64,000 nt of DNA from Hyphomonadaceae bacterium. GTDB taxonomy: Bacteria > Pseudomonadota > Alphaproteobacteria > Caulobacterales > Aquidulcibacteraceae. Positions within the stretch are counted from its first letter, which is position 1. Every line of letters begins with the position of its first letter. The stretch is taken from NCBI GenBank assembly GCA_019636095.1, contig JAHBYF010000010.1, positions 1 through 64,000 of the forward strand, written 5' to 3'. The notes under the pieces were generated by a model, which saw only the letters and a list, made by a program, of their open reading frames with translations, ran no database searches and was not told where the DNA came from. Position numbers and translations under genes: made by a program. Shown here piece after piece: positions 34,313 to 44,069 of the stretch.

Positions 34313-36379
34313 CTAGTGGCCTTGGAGTTCGGCCACCAGATCATTCATGCCGTACACATCCGACAGCGCAACACGGATGATGGTCGATGACACGATGACT
34401 GAGCGGTTCAAGGCGCCGTCATAAAAATACTCGCCGCCCAAAGCATGGATGTTCTCATCGAACACAGCGCCAACGATATGGCCGTTGCGGTCCAGGAGCG
34501 GGCTGCCGGAATTGCCGCCGATAACATCGGTCGAGGTCGAGAAGTTGAAGATCGCGTGCGCATCAAGCCGCGCTCGCGCATCGACCCAACGCGGACTCAG
34601 CGCGAACGGAGGCTGTCCAGTCGCACGCTCGAAAAGCCCCTCGGTGTACGTAAACGCGCTAACGGTATGGCCGCTCGGCTCGGACCAGCCTTCGACGCGA
34701 CCATACGAGACTCGCGGGCTGAAGGTCGCATCCGGATACTGCTCCTCGCCGAACGCGCGGAAACGCGCGCGCGCGATGCGTTCTTGCGCGCGCGCGACCG
34801 GACCTTCGACTTGGCTTACATATTGCGCGCGCACCGCGCGTGCATCGGCATCCCAGCTGCGGACAAAAACAATGAGCGGATCGTCCGAATGCGCAATCGC
34901 CTCGGAGCCGCCCTGCCATAATTGCATCCGGTAATTTGGGTCGGCGAGTTGTGACTGCGACAGAGACGCCGCAAGCGCCTCTGGGCTTCCAGCGCCGAGG
35001 ATACGCCGGGTCACCGGATCGTTTGCGCCCAGATATTCGCGCAACTTCGAAAGCCAGAAGGCTAGATGAATTTCCTCGAACTCGGGTGTGATGGTCCGAT
35101 TGGCCTGCAGGCTCCGCGCCACCGAAGCCACGCGCGCATCGGTGTAGCGCGCAAGGCGCTCGCCGTCGGGCTTGTCACGCTCGGCCGCGCCGCGCACGAG
35201 GTCGCGCGCCCAAGCGAACAACAAGGATCGTTCACCCGCGCGCTGTTCCAGGTACTGGTAGCGATAGAACATGCCGCGATAGGCGGTTTGCGCGCGCTCG
35301 ACTTCGCGCCATGCGTTGTCGACCTCGCGCTCGGCGGCGCGGTTGCGATGAACGCGCTGCTGCAAATCGGCTTCCCGCTCGGCGACTTGCGCGAAGCCCT
35401 CTGGGTCCGCGAGCGCCTGGCGGCGGCCCGACAGCCCCTTGAAGGAATTTTCGACTGATTGCAGCGCGCCCGATGCGATGCGCGATTGATCAGGTCCCTG
35501 AGCTGAGTAGGCAATGAGTCGTTCGCGCAATTCGGAAAGCGACGCGATTTGCCACGGCAAGTTCACATCGCGCTCGAACGCCAGCTCGGCTATTGTCCTC
35601 AAGCGCGATGTGCGGCCAGGGTTGCCGGCGATCAGCACGATGTCGTTTTCGGCCACCGGCGTAAACCGCATGTCGAGATGTGCGGGCGTCACCGCTGGCG
35701 CATCATTGTCGTAAAGGCGCAAGAACGAAAAATCGAGGCAATAGCGTGGGAAGTTGAAGTTGTCGGCATCGCCGCCAAACGCCGCCATCCCGTGTTCCGG
35801 CGCGAACACCAAACGCACATCATCATATCGGCGATAGCGATAAAGGCCGTAACGGCCACCCTGATAGAGCGTGACGACTTCGCAGCTTGTATCGGCGGTT
35901 GTGCATTCACGCGTGAGGCGCGCGAACTCCGCGTCACGCGCACGCGCAAACCCTTCCGCCGTCACGCCAGCCGTCGCCGTATCGATATTCGCCGTCACGT
36001 CAGTGATCGACATCAGAACGTCGACGGTCATATTCGGGCAGCGCAACTCTTCCTCGCGCGCCCGCGCCATGAAGCCGTCCTCAACGTAATTGCGGTCGGT
36101 GGTTGAAAGCGCAGTGACACACGAAATCACGCAGTGGTGGTTGGTCAGCACCAAGCCTTGGCCGCTGACGTTCGATGCGGAGCAGCCCGGCAAACGCGCC
36201 GTCCCCGCCATGATGCGGTCGAGCCAAGCTTGGTCCGGCGCCCAGCCCATTTGCTCGCGCATGCGATCAGCGGGAAAATTGTCGAAGGTCCACATGCCTT
36301 CTTCGGCGTGCACGACCGGCACACACCCTAGACCGACCAATCCCAATACGGCCGCAGCCGTGCGCAAATTCTGGCGCAT
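34313..36379 (-). CDS. S46 family dipeptidyl-peptidase
   Basis: About 688 residues with a signal peptide (NLRTAAAVLGLVGLGCVPVV). S46 enzymes (DPP7/DPP11 type) are periplasmic serine peptidases that remove dipeptides from peptide N-termini. Visible are the family start EGMWTFDNFPADRM, catalytic His in LTNHHCVISC, Asp in GGDADNFNFPRY and Ser in GGNSGSPLLDRNG. The triad is complete. ATG 36379 is chosen for the leader; an in-frame ATG at 36436 would add 19 residues. The long helical middle domain is normal for S46. Confidence 0.93.
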   Translation of the reverse strand: MRQNLRTAAAVLGLVGLGCVPVVHAEEGMWTFDNFPADRMREQMGWAPDQAWLDRIMAGTARLPGCSASNVSGQGLVLTNHHCVISCVTALSTTDRNYVEDGFMARAREEELRCPNMTVDVLMSITDVTANIDTATAGVTAEGFARARDAEFARLTRECTTADTSCEVVTLYQGGRYGLYRYRRYDDVRLVFAPEHGMAAFGGDADNFNFPRYCLDFSFLRLYDNDAPAVTPAHLDMRFTPVAENDIVLIAGNPGRTSRLRTIAELAFERDVNLPWQIASLSELRERLIAYSAQGPDQSRIASGALQSVENSFKGLSGRRQALADPEGFAQVAEREADLQQRVHRNRAAEREVDNAWREVERAQTAYRGMFYRYQYLEQRAGERSLLFAWARDLVRGAAERDKPDGERLARYTDARVASVARSLQANRTITPEFEEIHLAFWLSKLREYLGANDPVTRRILGAGSPEALAASLSQSQLADPNYRMQLWQGGSEAIAHSDDPLIVFVRSWDADARAVRAQYVSQVEGPVARAQERIARARFRAFGEEQYPDATFSPRVSYGRVEGWSEPSGHTVSAFTYTEGLFERATGQPPFALSPRWVDARARLDAHAIFNFSTSTDVIGGNSGSPLLDRNGHIVGAVFDENIHALGGEYFYDGALNRSVIVSSTIIRVALSDVYGMNDLVAELQGH

Positions 36380-36458
36380 GACGTCCCCAATCGACTCAGT
36401 TCGCGCGAGCAGACGCGAACCGGCCGATTGGAGCAAGCACTTGAGGACGTTCGCGTTA

Positions 36459-36992
36459 CTAGAGCCCGACGGCTGTGAGCATTTGTTGCTTCACGTCATC
36501 CGAAAGGTGTTCGGCGTCATTGATGAAGCCGCGCGCGTCGCTCTCACTTGCGCCGGTAATCATCACATTGGCGCGATCATCATCGTCACCCGGACCACCG
36601 TCTTCAGCATCGACGTGCACTGTGCGGCCGCCGGCGTTGATATGCACCGTCGCGCTATCGCCATCGGGATTATCTTTGTCAGCGGAAACCGAAATATCCA
36701 CACCAGGCAGGCGCAGGCCGAACACTTCAGGCTGCGGCTCCGAGCTCAGCGGTTCCGCAGCGCCGAGCCGTTCGATCTGACCGGCGTCAAGCAGTCGCGA
36801 CGTTCCTTCCGCAGCCGTCGATGCCGTCCGGCGGCCATCGGGGGCAGTGACTATGTAGGTTTGCACGCCTTCAACGGCCCGCACTTCAAGCGTGTAGCCC
36901 CCGGCGGGACTCTGCGTGGTCGATGTCGACGACGCGACGTCACAAGCCGCAAGGATCAACGGGGCGGCCAAGGCCAGCAGCAACAATCTCAT
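36459..36992 (-). CDS. Hypothetical lipoprotein
   Basis: 177 residues. Leader with lipobox LILAAC, then a mature domain with an acidic run (DAEDGGPGDDDDRANV) that could bind cations. No known domain. It overlaps the small upstream lipoprotein gene by four bases and lies upstream of the S46 peptidase on the same strand. Confidence 0.75.
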   Translation of the reverse strand: MRLLLLALAAPLILAACDVASSTSTTQSPAGGYTLEVRAVEGVQTYIVTAPDGRRTASTAAEGTSRLLDAGQIERLGAAEPLSSEPQPEVFGLRLPGVDISVSADKDNPDGDSATVHINAGGRTVHVDAEDGGPGDDDDRANVMITGASESDARGFINDAEHLSDDVKQQMLTAVGL

Positions 36993-37174
36993 TCAGCTTC
37001 ACTCCTGTGCTCACGCCGATTTTGCTCGATGCGGTCGTAGCACGCCCCGCGTTCAGCGCCGCGGGTCGTCTGGTCACATTGGTGGCGTGCACGGCTATCG
37101 TAGGCGTCCTCAAACATGGAGATGCACCCGCCAAGCGTGGCGGATGCGATAAGCGCTAGCAAAAAACGGCGCAT
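36989..37174 (-). CDS. Small lipoprotein (61 residues)
   Basis: Leader MRRFLLALIASATLGGC with lipobox LGGC, followed by a short polar domain with two Cys (HQCDQTTRGAERGACYDR), which could form a disulfide in the periplasm. Its stop overlaps the start of the 177-residue lipoprotein gene (ATGA), so the pair is coupled. GGAGGGAGG precedes the ATG. Not recognised. Confidence 0.75.
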   Translation of the reverse strand: MRRFLLALIASATLGGCISMFEDAYDSRARHQCDQTTRGAERGACYDRIEQNRREHRSEAE

Positions 37175-37233
37175 GACGGCCTCCCTCCTCCGAGGTGGCC
37201 ATGGATCACCGCCAAGGCGGCGATTTTCAGGCG

Positions 37234-37491
37234 CTAGCGGGTGCGTTCGAAGCGGACGACCTTTTGTTCGCGGTCGAGATAAGCCACTCGATAGCCGGCG
37301 CGGTTCCAGGCGTGAGCTGCCGAGCCCTCAGCGCGATTGTCGTTCGACCAGAACGACCGATGCTTCGTGGCGCTCATTGGTAGCTCTTTGCCGATGATCC
37401 CCTCGATGTCTTCGAAAGTGAGCATTTCCGCCCGGCCACGGCGACGTTCGAGGTGGACCTGCAACGGCTGATACTTACGCAACGCTGACAT
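37234..37491 (-). CDS. DUF7662-like small protein
   Basis: 85 residues: KYQPLQVHLERRRGRAEMLT, FEDIEGIIGKELPMSA, then SFWSND and HAWNRAGYRVAYLD. This Y-x-PL, F-x-x-IE, W-x-N, AW-x-x-AG-(W/Y)-x-V pattern is that of the DUF7662 family, small cytoplasmic proteins with no known function. Single gene, divergent from a lipoprotein gene. Confidence 0.75.
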   Translation of the reverse strand: MSALRKYQPLQVHLERRRGRAEMLTFEDIEGIIGKELPMSATKHRSFWSNDNRAEGSAAHAWNRAGYRVAYLDREQKVVRFERTR

Positions 37492-37680
37492 TCACGCGCT
37501 CCCATCGCGTTGATCCAGACCGGGTCCGGAACGGTTACGGATGGGAATGATGAACTGATTTGCGCGTTATGCACAGAATCGGAACTACATTATTCCGCCT
37601 TCAGAATTAGCACTCATTCTGTTGTCCGCTGGTGCGGGTGTCGCTGGATTTCCTCTGTGTTCTGTCTACCGTTCCTGCTC

Positions 37681-38193
37681 ATGAATGTCCCAATGCGTCG
37701 CGCCGTCATCGCGGCTGTTGTTGCACTGAGCGCGTGCGCAACGGTCAGCGAAAGCGGTCCTTCTCTGCGCTACGCGGATGCGGCCAGCCGCGGCGCCTGG
37801 GCGACACTGCTCGCGGGACGCCCAAGCCAAGCGCAGGTCGATGCAACCACCGAGAATTGGTCGCGCGCACTGCGTGATAGTTTCGCGTGCGACGTGCCGG
37901 TGCGCAAAGTTGTTGATGCGGGGCTCGCCGGCGCGCTCGAGATTGGCGCTATGAATGCAGCCGCAAACGGCGGCGAAGAGCGCGCCGTTCGCGAAGGCGC
38001 CGCGCGCTATGCGGTCTCGATCGCGCAAATGTTGATCTCCGATCACGAGCACCCGAGCGAAGATCGCTGCCGCGCAATGGCGGCTTGGGCGCCGCGTGTC
38101 GCCGACCAAGGACGCGAGGCCGTCGCCCGCGCTCGCCGCAACGGCTACATGGAAGGCGACTACGGCCTGCTGCTGAGCTTACTCGCGCGTTAG
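37681..38193 (+). CDS. Hypothetical lipoprotein
   Basis: 170 residues. Leader ends in lipobox ALSACA; the mature part is helical (ATLLAGRPSQAQVDATTENW, VADQGREAVARARRNGY) with two further Cys. No catalytic motif. Starts at ATG 37681 or 37693; the long in-frame extension to 37510 has no leader character. Function unknown. Confidence 0.75.
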   Translation: MNVPMRRAVIAAVVALSACATVSESGPSLRYADAASRGAWATLLAGRPSQAQVDATTENWSRALRDSFACDVPVRKVVDAGLAGALEIGAMNAAANGGEERAVREGAARYAVSIAQMLISDHEHPSEDRCRAMAAWAPRVADQGREAVARARRNGYMEGDYGLLLSLLAR

Positions 38194-38342
38194 GTCCAAT
38201 TTCAGAGTGTGCCTTCGGTCACAGCACGCGCACGCTTCAATGCCTATCACCCCTCCGCACGGGCGGATTATTCGAAGGAACCAGATCGTTGCTGCAAGCG
38301 TTGCGGCGTGCGGGTTCCTTCCTGCATCGCGAGGAGACTAAG

Positions 38343-39095
38343 GTGAGCAAAGATCAAGATCACGACTACGAGACCCACGGCGCGACGACCATTCGCACGT
38401 CCAAGGGCGGCGGCGCTGGCGGTAAATTGCTGCTTGGCGCAGTCGCGGCCGCCATTCTCCTTGGGGGCGGCTATTGGGCCTACAAGAATTACGCGCAACC
38501 GTCGGATGGCGTGCAGACCGCCTACAACGACAGCTACAATGCAGAATCCTCCTACGCTGACGACGGCCTGCGCGCCGGCCCGATCGATCCGAGCGATGAG
38601 CCGGTCGCCGAGACAGCCAGCAGCGACGTCGCGCCGCCCGCAACGACCCCGGCTTCCTCATCACGCTCAACCGCCACGCCACGGCGCGTCGCAAGCGCGG
38701 AAGAGACCCCGGAAGTGACGATTGGGGTAACGCCGATCAACGCCACCTCCGACGATGCCGCCTACACCGATAACGAGGATCTCGTCGTCACCGCCGCATC
38801 GCGTCCGATCTGGGATCGCACGCCATCGGCGCGGCGTTTGTCCGCGCTCTATCCGGAGCGCGCGCTTGAGCGGGGGCGCGAAGGCGAAGCGCGCCTGCAC
38901 TGCACGGTGTTGGAAGGCGGCGCACTGGATTGCGCGCGAGTTTCGGAAACCCCAGGCGGCTTCGGACCGGCGGCCGTGCGCGTCGCGCGCACATTCCGTC
39001 ACGCACCGACGCTTTCCAATGGCGCTGACGCAACCGGCTCGCCAGTAAATTTGCGCGTCGTGTTCCGCATCGACGACAATACGCGCCACGGCTAA
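38343..39095 (+). CDS. TonB-like protein with C-terminal TonB domain
   Basis: 250 residues: a cytoplasmic start (SKDQDHDYETHGATTIRTSK), one membrane helix (KLLLGAVAAAILLGGGYWAY), a Ser/Thr/Pro/Ala-rich periplasmic linker and a C-terminal TonB-like domain (GEARLHCTVLEGGALDCARV, FGPAAVRVARTFRHAPTL). The cytoplasmic N-terminus is longer than in ordinary TonB and no ExbB/ExbD genes are nearby, so energy coupling is uncertain. Starts at GTG 38343 behind GAGGAG. Confidence 0.82.
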   Translation: MSKDQDHDYETHGATTIRTSKGGGAGGKLLLGAVAAAILLGGGYWAYKNYAQPSDGVQTAYNDSYNAESSYADDGLRAGPIDPSDEPVAETASSDVAPPATTPASSSRSTATPRRVASAEETPEVTIGVTPINATSDDAAYTDNEDLVVTAASRPIWDRTPSARRLSALYPERALERGREGEARLHCTVLEGGALDCARVSETPGGFGPAAVRVARTFRHAPTLSNGADATGSPVNLRVVFRIDDNTRHG

Positions 39096-39236
39096 CGCCA
39101 AACGCAAAATTGTGATGGCCGCGCGGCGAAAGCTGCGCGGCCGTTTGCATTTGCATTGCACCAATTCAGCGGTTTAGCCTTGACCCGTAGGCCAGCTCGC
39201 TCTTCATCGCGGCAACGCATCCGCTTTGGGGGTCTC

Positions 39237-41060
39237 ATGTCGTTTCATCGCCGCGCCTTGTTGCAAGGGGGCGCCGCCGCGCTCGCGACACAGGCCCTGC
39301 CCGCCGAGGCGGACACACCGGAGGCCGCCGCCGATCGCCTGCTCGCGCGCATCACCGAGCAATTGCTGAGCGATTACCCCGAAAGCGCAACCAGCGCCGG
39401 CGTCGACAAGGATGCCCGCGCGCGCCTGCGTTCGCGCCTCTCCAGCCATTCTGCTTCAGGACAGGGCGTGATCCGCCAACACGTGCGTTCGACGCTGTCG
39501 CAATTGCGACGGCTGGATACAGATACGCTGAGTGCAGAGAAGAAGCTCAACGTCGACGTCGTGAAGACGGTGTACGAGCTCGCAGCGGATGGTTTCGAGT
39601 TTCCTTACGGCGACGTGGCGATCCTCAATAACAATTGGTCGTATCGCAACACGCCCTATGTCGTAGCGCAGAATGTCGGCGCGTTTGTCGAGATTCCGTC
39701 CTTCCTCGACTCCAGCCACTCGATCACCGCCGCCGCTGACGCCGAGGCCTACATCGATCGCATGGAAGCTTATGCGCGCCAGCTCGAAGGCGAGACGGTG
39801 CGCGTGCGGGCCGACGCATCGCGCGGCGTCGTGCTACCTGATTTCCTGCTGGCGAAGACGCTGCAGCAGCTGCGCACCAGCCGCGCGCAACCGATCGCAC
39901 AATGGGGCATCGTCACATCGCTGGCGACGCGCGCCGCACGCGCCAATCTCAATCCCCGCTATGCGACGGACGCGACGCGCATCGCCGAGCGGCACATCGC
40001 GCCGGCGCTCGACCGACAGATTGCCATGCTGGAGTCGCTGCAAACGCGCGCGACGAGCAATGCTGGGGTTTGGGACTTGCCCCGCGGCGAAGAATATTAT
40101 GCCTGGGCGCTGCGCGCGGGCACCACGACCGACATGACGCCGGATGAAGTCCACCAAATGGGCCTCGACGAACTGCGCGCCTTGCACGGCCGCATGGACC
40201 CGATCCTGCGTTCGATCGGCTACACCGAAGGCAGCGTCGGCGCACGGATGACGGCGCTCGGCGAAGACCCGCGCTACAAATTCGCCGAAGGCGATCCCGG
40301 CCGCGCCGAGATCATGGCGTTCATTCAAGAGAAGCTCACCGACATTCGCGCGCGTTTGCCACGCGCCTTCCACACGCTTGTGCCAGGCTTCCTCGAAGTC
40401 GTGCGCATTTCACCGGACGTGGAAGACGGCGCGCCAGGCGCGTATGGCGGCGCCGGCACGATCGATGGCCGCGAGCCCGGCCACTTCTGGATCAATTTGC
40501 GCACCACCGATCTGCATCGCAAATTCGATCTGCCCGACCTCACCTATCACGAGGCGATCCCCGGCCACGTCTGGCAAGGCGAATACACATTCCGCCAACC
40601 GCTCGTGCGTTCGATGCTCGGCTTCAACGCCTACAGCGAAGGCTGGGCGCTCTACGCACAACAGATTGCCGATGAGCTGGGCGTCTACGATGACTTCCCT
40701 GTTGGGCGCCTCGGCTATCTGCAATCGCTGGCGTTCCGCGCCTGCCGCTTAGTAGTCGATACCGGCCTCCACTCGAAGCGCTGGACACGCGCACAAGGCA
40801 TCGACTTTTTCGTGCGCGAGAACGGCTCGAACGCCAACGAAGTGCAAAGCGAAGTCGACCGCTATTGCTCGTGGCCCGGCCAAGCCTGCGGCTACAAAGT
40901 CGGCCACACGACGATCAACCGCCTACGCGAAGGCGCACAAAGCGCGCTTGGCCCGCGCTACGACTTTGCCGCGTTCAACGACGCAGTCGTCGGCGGCGGC
41001 AACGTGCCGATGACCGTGCTGGGGCGTGTGATTGATGCGTACGTAGCGGGGGCGCGTTAA
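39237..41060 (+). CDS. DUF885 family exported metallopeptidase-like protein
   Basis: 607 residues. The leader HRRALLQGGAAALATQALPA has a twin-Arg-like start. The DUF885 core carries a zinc-type motif LTYHEAIPGHVWQGE (HExxxGH) and the companion YSEGWALYAQQ with a Glu ligand. These features point to an M32/M3-like zinc carboxypeptidase fold acting in the periplasm; substrates are not established for the family. ATG 39237 starts the leader; extension to 39156 is not leader-like. Confidence 0.9.
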   Translation: MSFHRRALLQGGAAALATQALPAEADTPEAAADRLLARITEQLLSDYPESATSAGVDKDARARLRSRLSSHSASGQGVIRQHVRSTLSQLRRLDTDTLSAEKKLNVDVVKTVYELAADGFEFPYGDVAILNNNWSYRNTPYVVAQNVGAFVEIPSFLDSSHSITAAADAEAYIDRMEAYARQLEGETVRVRADASRGVVLPDFLLAKTLQQLRTSRAQPIAQWGIVTSLATRAARANLNPRYATDATRIAERHIAPALDRQIAMLESLQTRATSNAGVWDLPRGEEYYAWALRAGTTTDMTPDEVHQMGLDELRALHGRMDPILRSIGYTEGSVGARMTALGEDPRYKFAEGDPGRAEIMAFIQEKLTDIRARLPRAFHTLVPGFLEVVRISPDVEDGAPGAYGGAGTIDGREPGHFWINLRTTDLHRKFDLPDLTYHEAIPGHVWQGEYTFRQPLVRSMLGFNAYSEGWALYAQQIADELGVYDDFPVGRLGYLQSLAFRACRLVVDTGLHSKRWTRAQGIDFFVRENGSNANEVQSEVDRYCSWPGQACGYKVGHTTINRLREGAQSALGPRYDFAAFNDAVVGGGNVPMTVLGRVIDAYVAGAR

Positions 41061-41128
41061 CCATACTCTTGCCTGGCGCTCGCCGACGTTGTTAGTTGCG
41101 GTGGGTGGTCAGATATGGGGAGGTCGAA

Positions 41129-41437
41129 GTGTCAAAAACGCTCACTGACGCGCAGCGGGAGTCTATCTACCGAATTAGACGGAAACGACCGCAAGCTGAC
41201 GGGTTGTTCAAACACCTCGCTGGGTACAAAATTCGAGTGAAAGAGACATCACTGAACGTAATTGAGACCTACTCCGGTCTTAACAAGCACGGATCACTGG
41301 AACTCATGCGTGAACTCGCAGAGACCGGGTTGGCAACCTTGCGCGGGGGCGGAGGCGGCGTCGCCAGTTTTCTGGCGTGGGCCGAAAACATCGACATTCG
41401 CGAAGTGGGCACAGACACCGACGAGCCACTGCGCTAG
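41129..41437 (+). CDS. Hypothetical protein of atypical composition
   Basis: 102 residues, basic at the N-terminus (TDAQRESIYRIRRKRPQADG) with a long helix and a Gly-rich turn (ATLRGGGGGVAS). Starts at GTG 41129, five bases after GGGGAGG. Codon use (AGA, ATT, TAC, CTA-like choices) is less GC-biased than in the genes on both sides, which hints at recent acquisition. No family recognised. Confidence 0.6.
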   Translation: MSKTLTDAQRESIYRIRRKRPQADGLFKHLAGYKIRVKETSLNVIETYSGLNKHGSLELMRELAETGLATLRGGGGGVASFLAWAENIDIREVGTDTDEPLR

Positions 41438-41442
41438 CGCGC

Positions 41443-43113
<1,671 letters not shown>

Positions 43114-43251
43114 GGGTCGAGATCCGTAGCTGTCGGGAAATTGAAGCGCGGATATAGCGATGCGTCCAATCGGCGTCCACGTCCCAAGGCGCGACGGATG
43201 GGCCGAATTGCACCGTTTAAAGCTCCGAGAGACGAATAAGGAGCTTCCGCC

Positions 43252-43581
43252 ATGAAACATTTGCTAGCGCTCGCAGCCGTCGCTGCGTTTACCGTGACGG
43301 CCGCGCCTGCCGCCGATGCGCGCAACTGGGATCGGATCGAGAACCATTTCGATCGCGCTGAGAATCGCTGGGATCGGCGCGAAGACCGTTGGGACCGCCG
43401 CGAAGATGTCCGCGATGCGCGCGAGGACGTGCGCGACGCCCGGCACGAAGGCGGCTACTGGGATCGCCGCGAAGATGTCTGGGACGCACGCGAAGACGTG
43501 CGCGATGCGCGTGAAGATGCGCGCGACCGGCGCGAAGATCGGTGGGATCGGCGCGAGAACCGCTGGGACCGCAGGCACTAG
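43252..43581 (+). CDS. Exported Arg/Asp heptad-repeat protein
   Basis: 109 residues: signal peptide ([20 protein letters not shown]) then almost only seven-residue repeats of the form W-D-R-R-E-D-x / V-R-D-A-R-E-D ([19 protein letters not shown]). This should form a long charged helix with alternating acidic and basic faces. AAGGAG precedes the ATG. Similar RD-rich exported proteins exist in Caulobacter-like and sphingomonad genomes, with no known role. A bidirectional hairpin follows. Confidence 0.8.
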   Translation: MKHLLALAAVAAFTVTAAPAADARNWDRIENHFDRAENRWDRREDRWDRREDVRDAREDVRDARHEGGYWDRREDVWDAREDVRDAREDARDRREDRWDRRENRWDRRH

Positions 43582-43592
43582 GAACGGCGCTA

Positions 43593-43620
43593 GGCTGGGC
43601 GCTCGCTTGAGCCCCCAGCC
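43593..43620. terminator. Bidirectional hairpin
   Basis: GGCTGGG (43593-43599) pairs with CCCAGCC (43614-43620), between the stops of two convergent genes. Confidence 0.6.
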
Positions 43621-43626
43621 GCCGCT

Positions 43627-43944
43627 CTACTGCACGATTTCGCGGCACACCGTCTCGGCGGCGCCCGGCCGCGTCCAGTGCGCTTCATTGGCGCGCCCAC
43701 GGAATTCGGCGCCGTTGCTGTTGTAGCGATAGCCAGATCCGGTGACGCGCGCCGGAAGATCAACCACAACGTACCCTTCTTGCGCGATGCGCACGGCATC
43801 AGGGTTGTGGGTGAAAGTCGCGTTCAGCACCGAACCATCCTCACACCGAAACGAGGTGCTGACAGGCTCCATGGGTGGGGCCGGGCAAGGCGTCTGGCAC
43901 GCAGCAACCAAGGTAAGCAAGGATAGGACGGCGGCGGCGCGCAT
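43627..43944 (-). CDS. MliC-like lipoprotein (C-type lysozyme inhibitor domain)
   Basis: 105 residues. Leader MRAAAVLSLLTLVAAC with a clean lipobox, then a small beta-domain with the MliC pattern FRCEDGSVLNATFTHNP, GSGYRYNSNGAEFRGRANEA and a final Cys (TVCREIVQ) that pairs with the first. MliC proteins block c-type lysozymes in the periplasm. The usual SGAKY-type loop is present as SGYRYNSNG. ATG 43944 has GGAGA upstream; ATG 43971 is also possible. Confidence 0.82.
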   Translation of the reverse strand: MRAAAVLSLLTLVAACQTPCPAPPMEPVSTSFRCEDGSVLNATFTHNPDAVRIAQEGYVVVDLPARVTGSGYRYNSNGAEFRGRANEAHWTRPGAAETVCREIVQ

Positions 43945-44069
43945 GTGAGGATTCTCCATCTCGAGCGCCATTCTAACGTCGTTTTGCGCTGCTGAGAAAC
44001 ACTCCTATGGGGGCTTTGCTTGCGGGCACAGCAGGCGGCGCCCCATAAAGTGGGTCTCAGGGGGTACGC

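Noticed and set aside
34234..34316. A 24-codon frame starting ATGAGCAAGGAGG before the S46 gene.
   Set aside because: It consists mostly of the strong inverted repeat (34257-34298) and lacks a ribosome-binding site; the hairpin explains the sequence.
37607..37615. TTAGCACTC, the left half of a CIRCE (HrcA) operator, upstream of a lipoprotein gene.
   Set aside because: The right half GAGTGCTAA is absent at the expected 9-base spacing, so it is most likely chance.
43330..43578. Regular short DNA repeats that could suggest a CRISPR array.
   Set aside because: The repeats are 21-base in-frame codons of the WDRRED heptads with no unique spacers; they are protein repeats.
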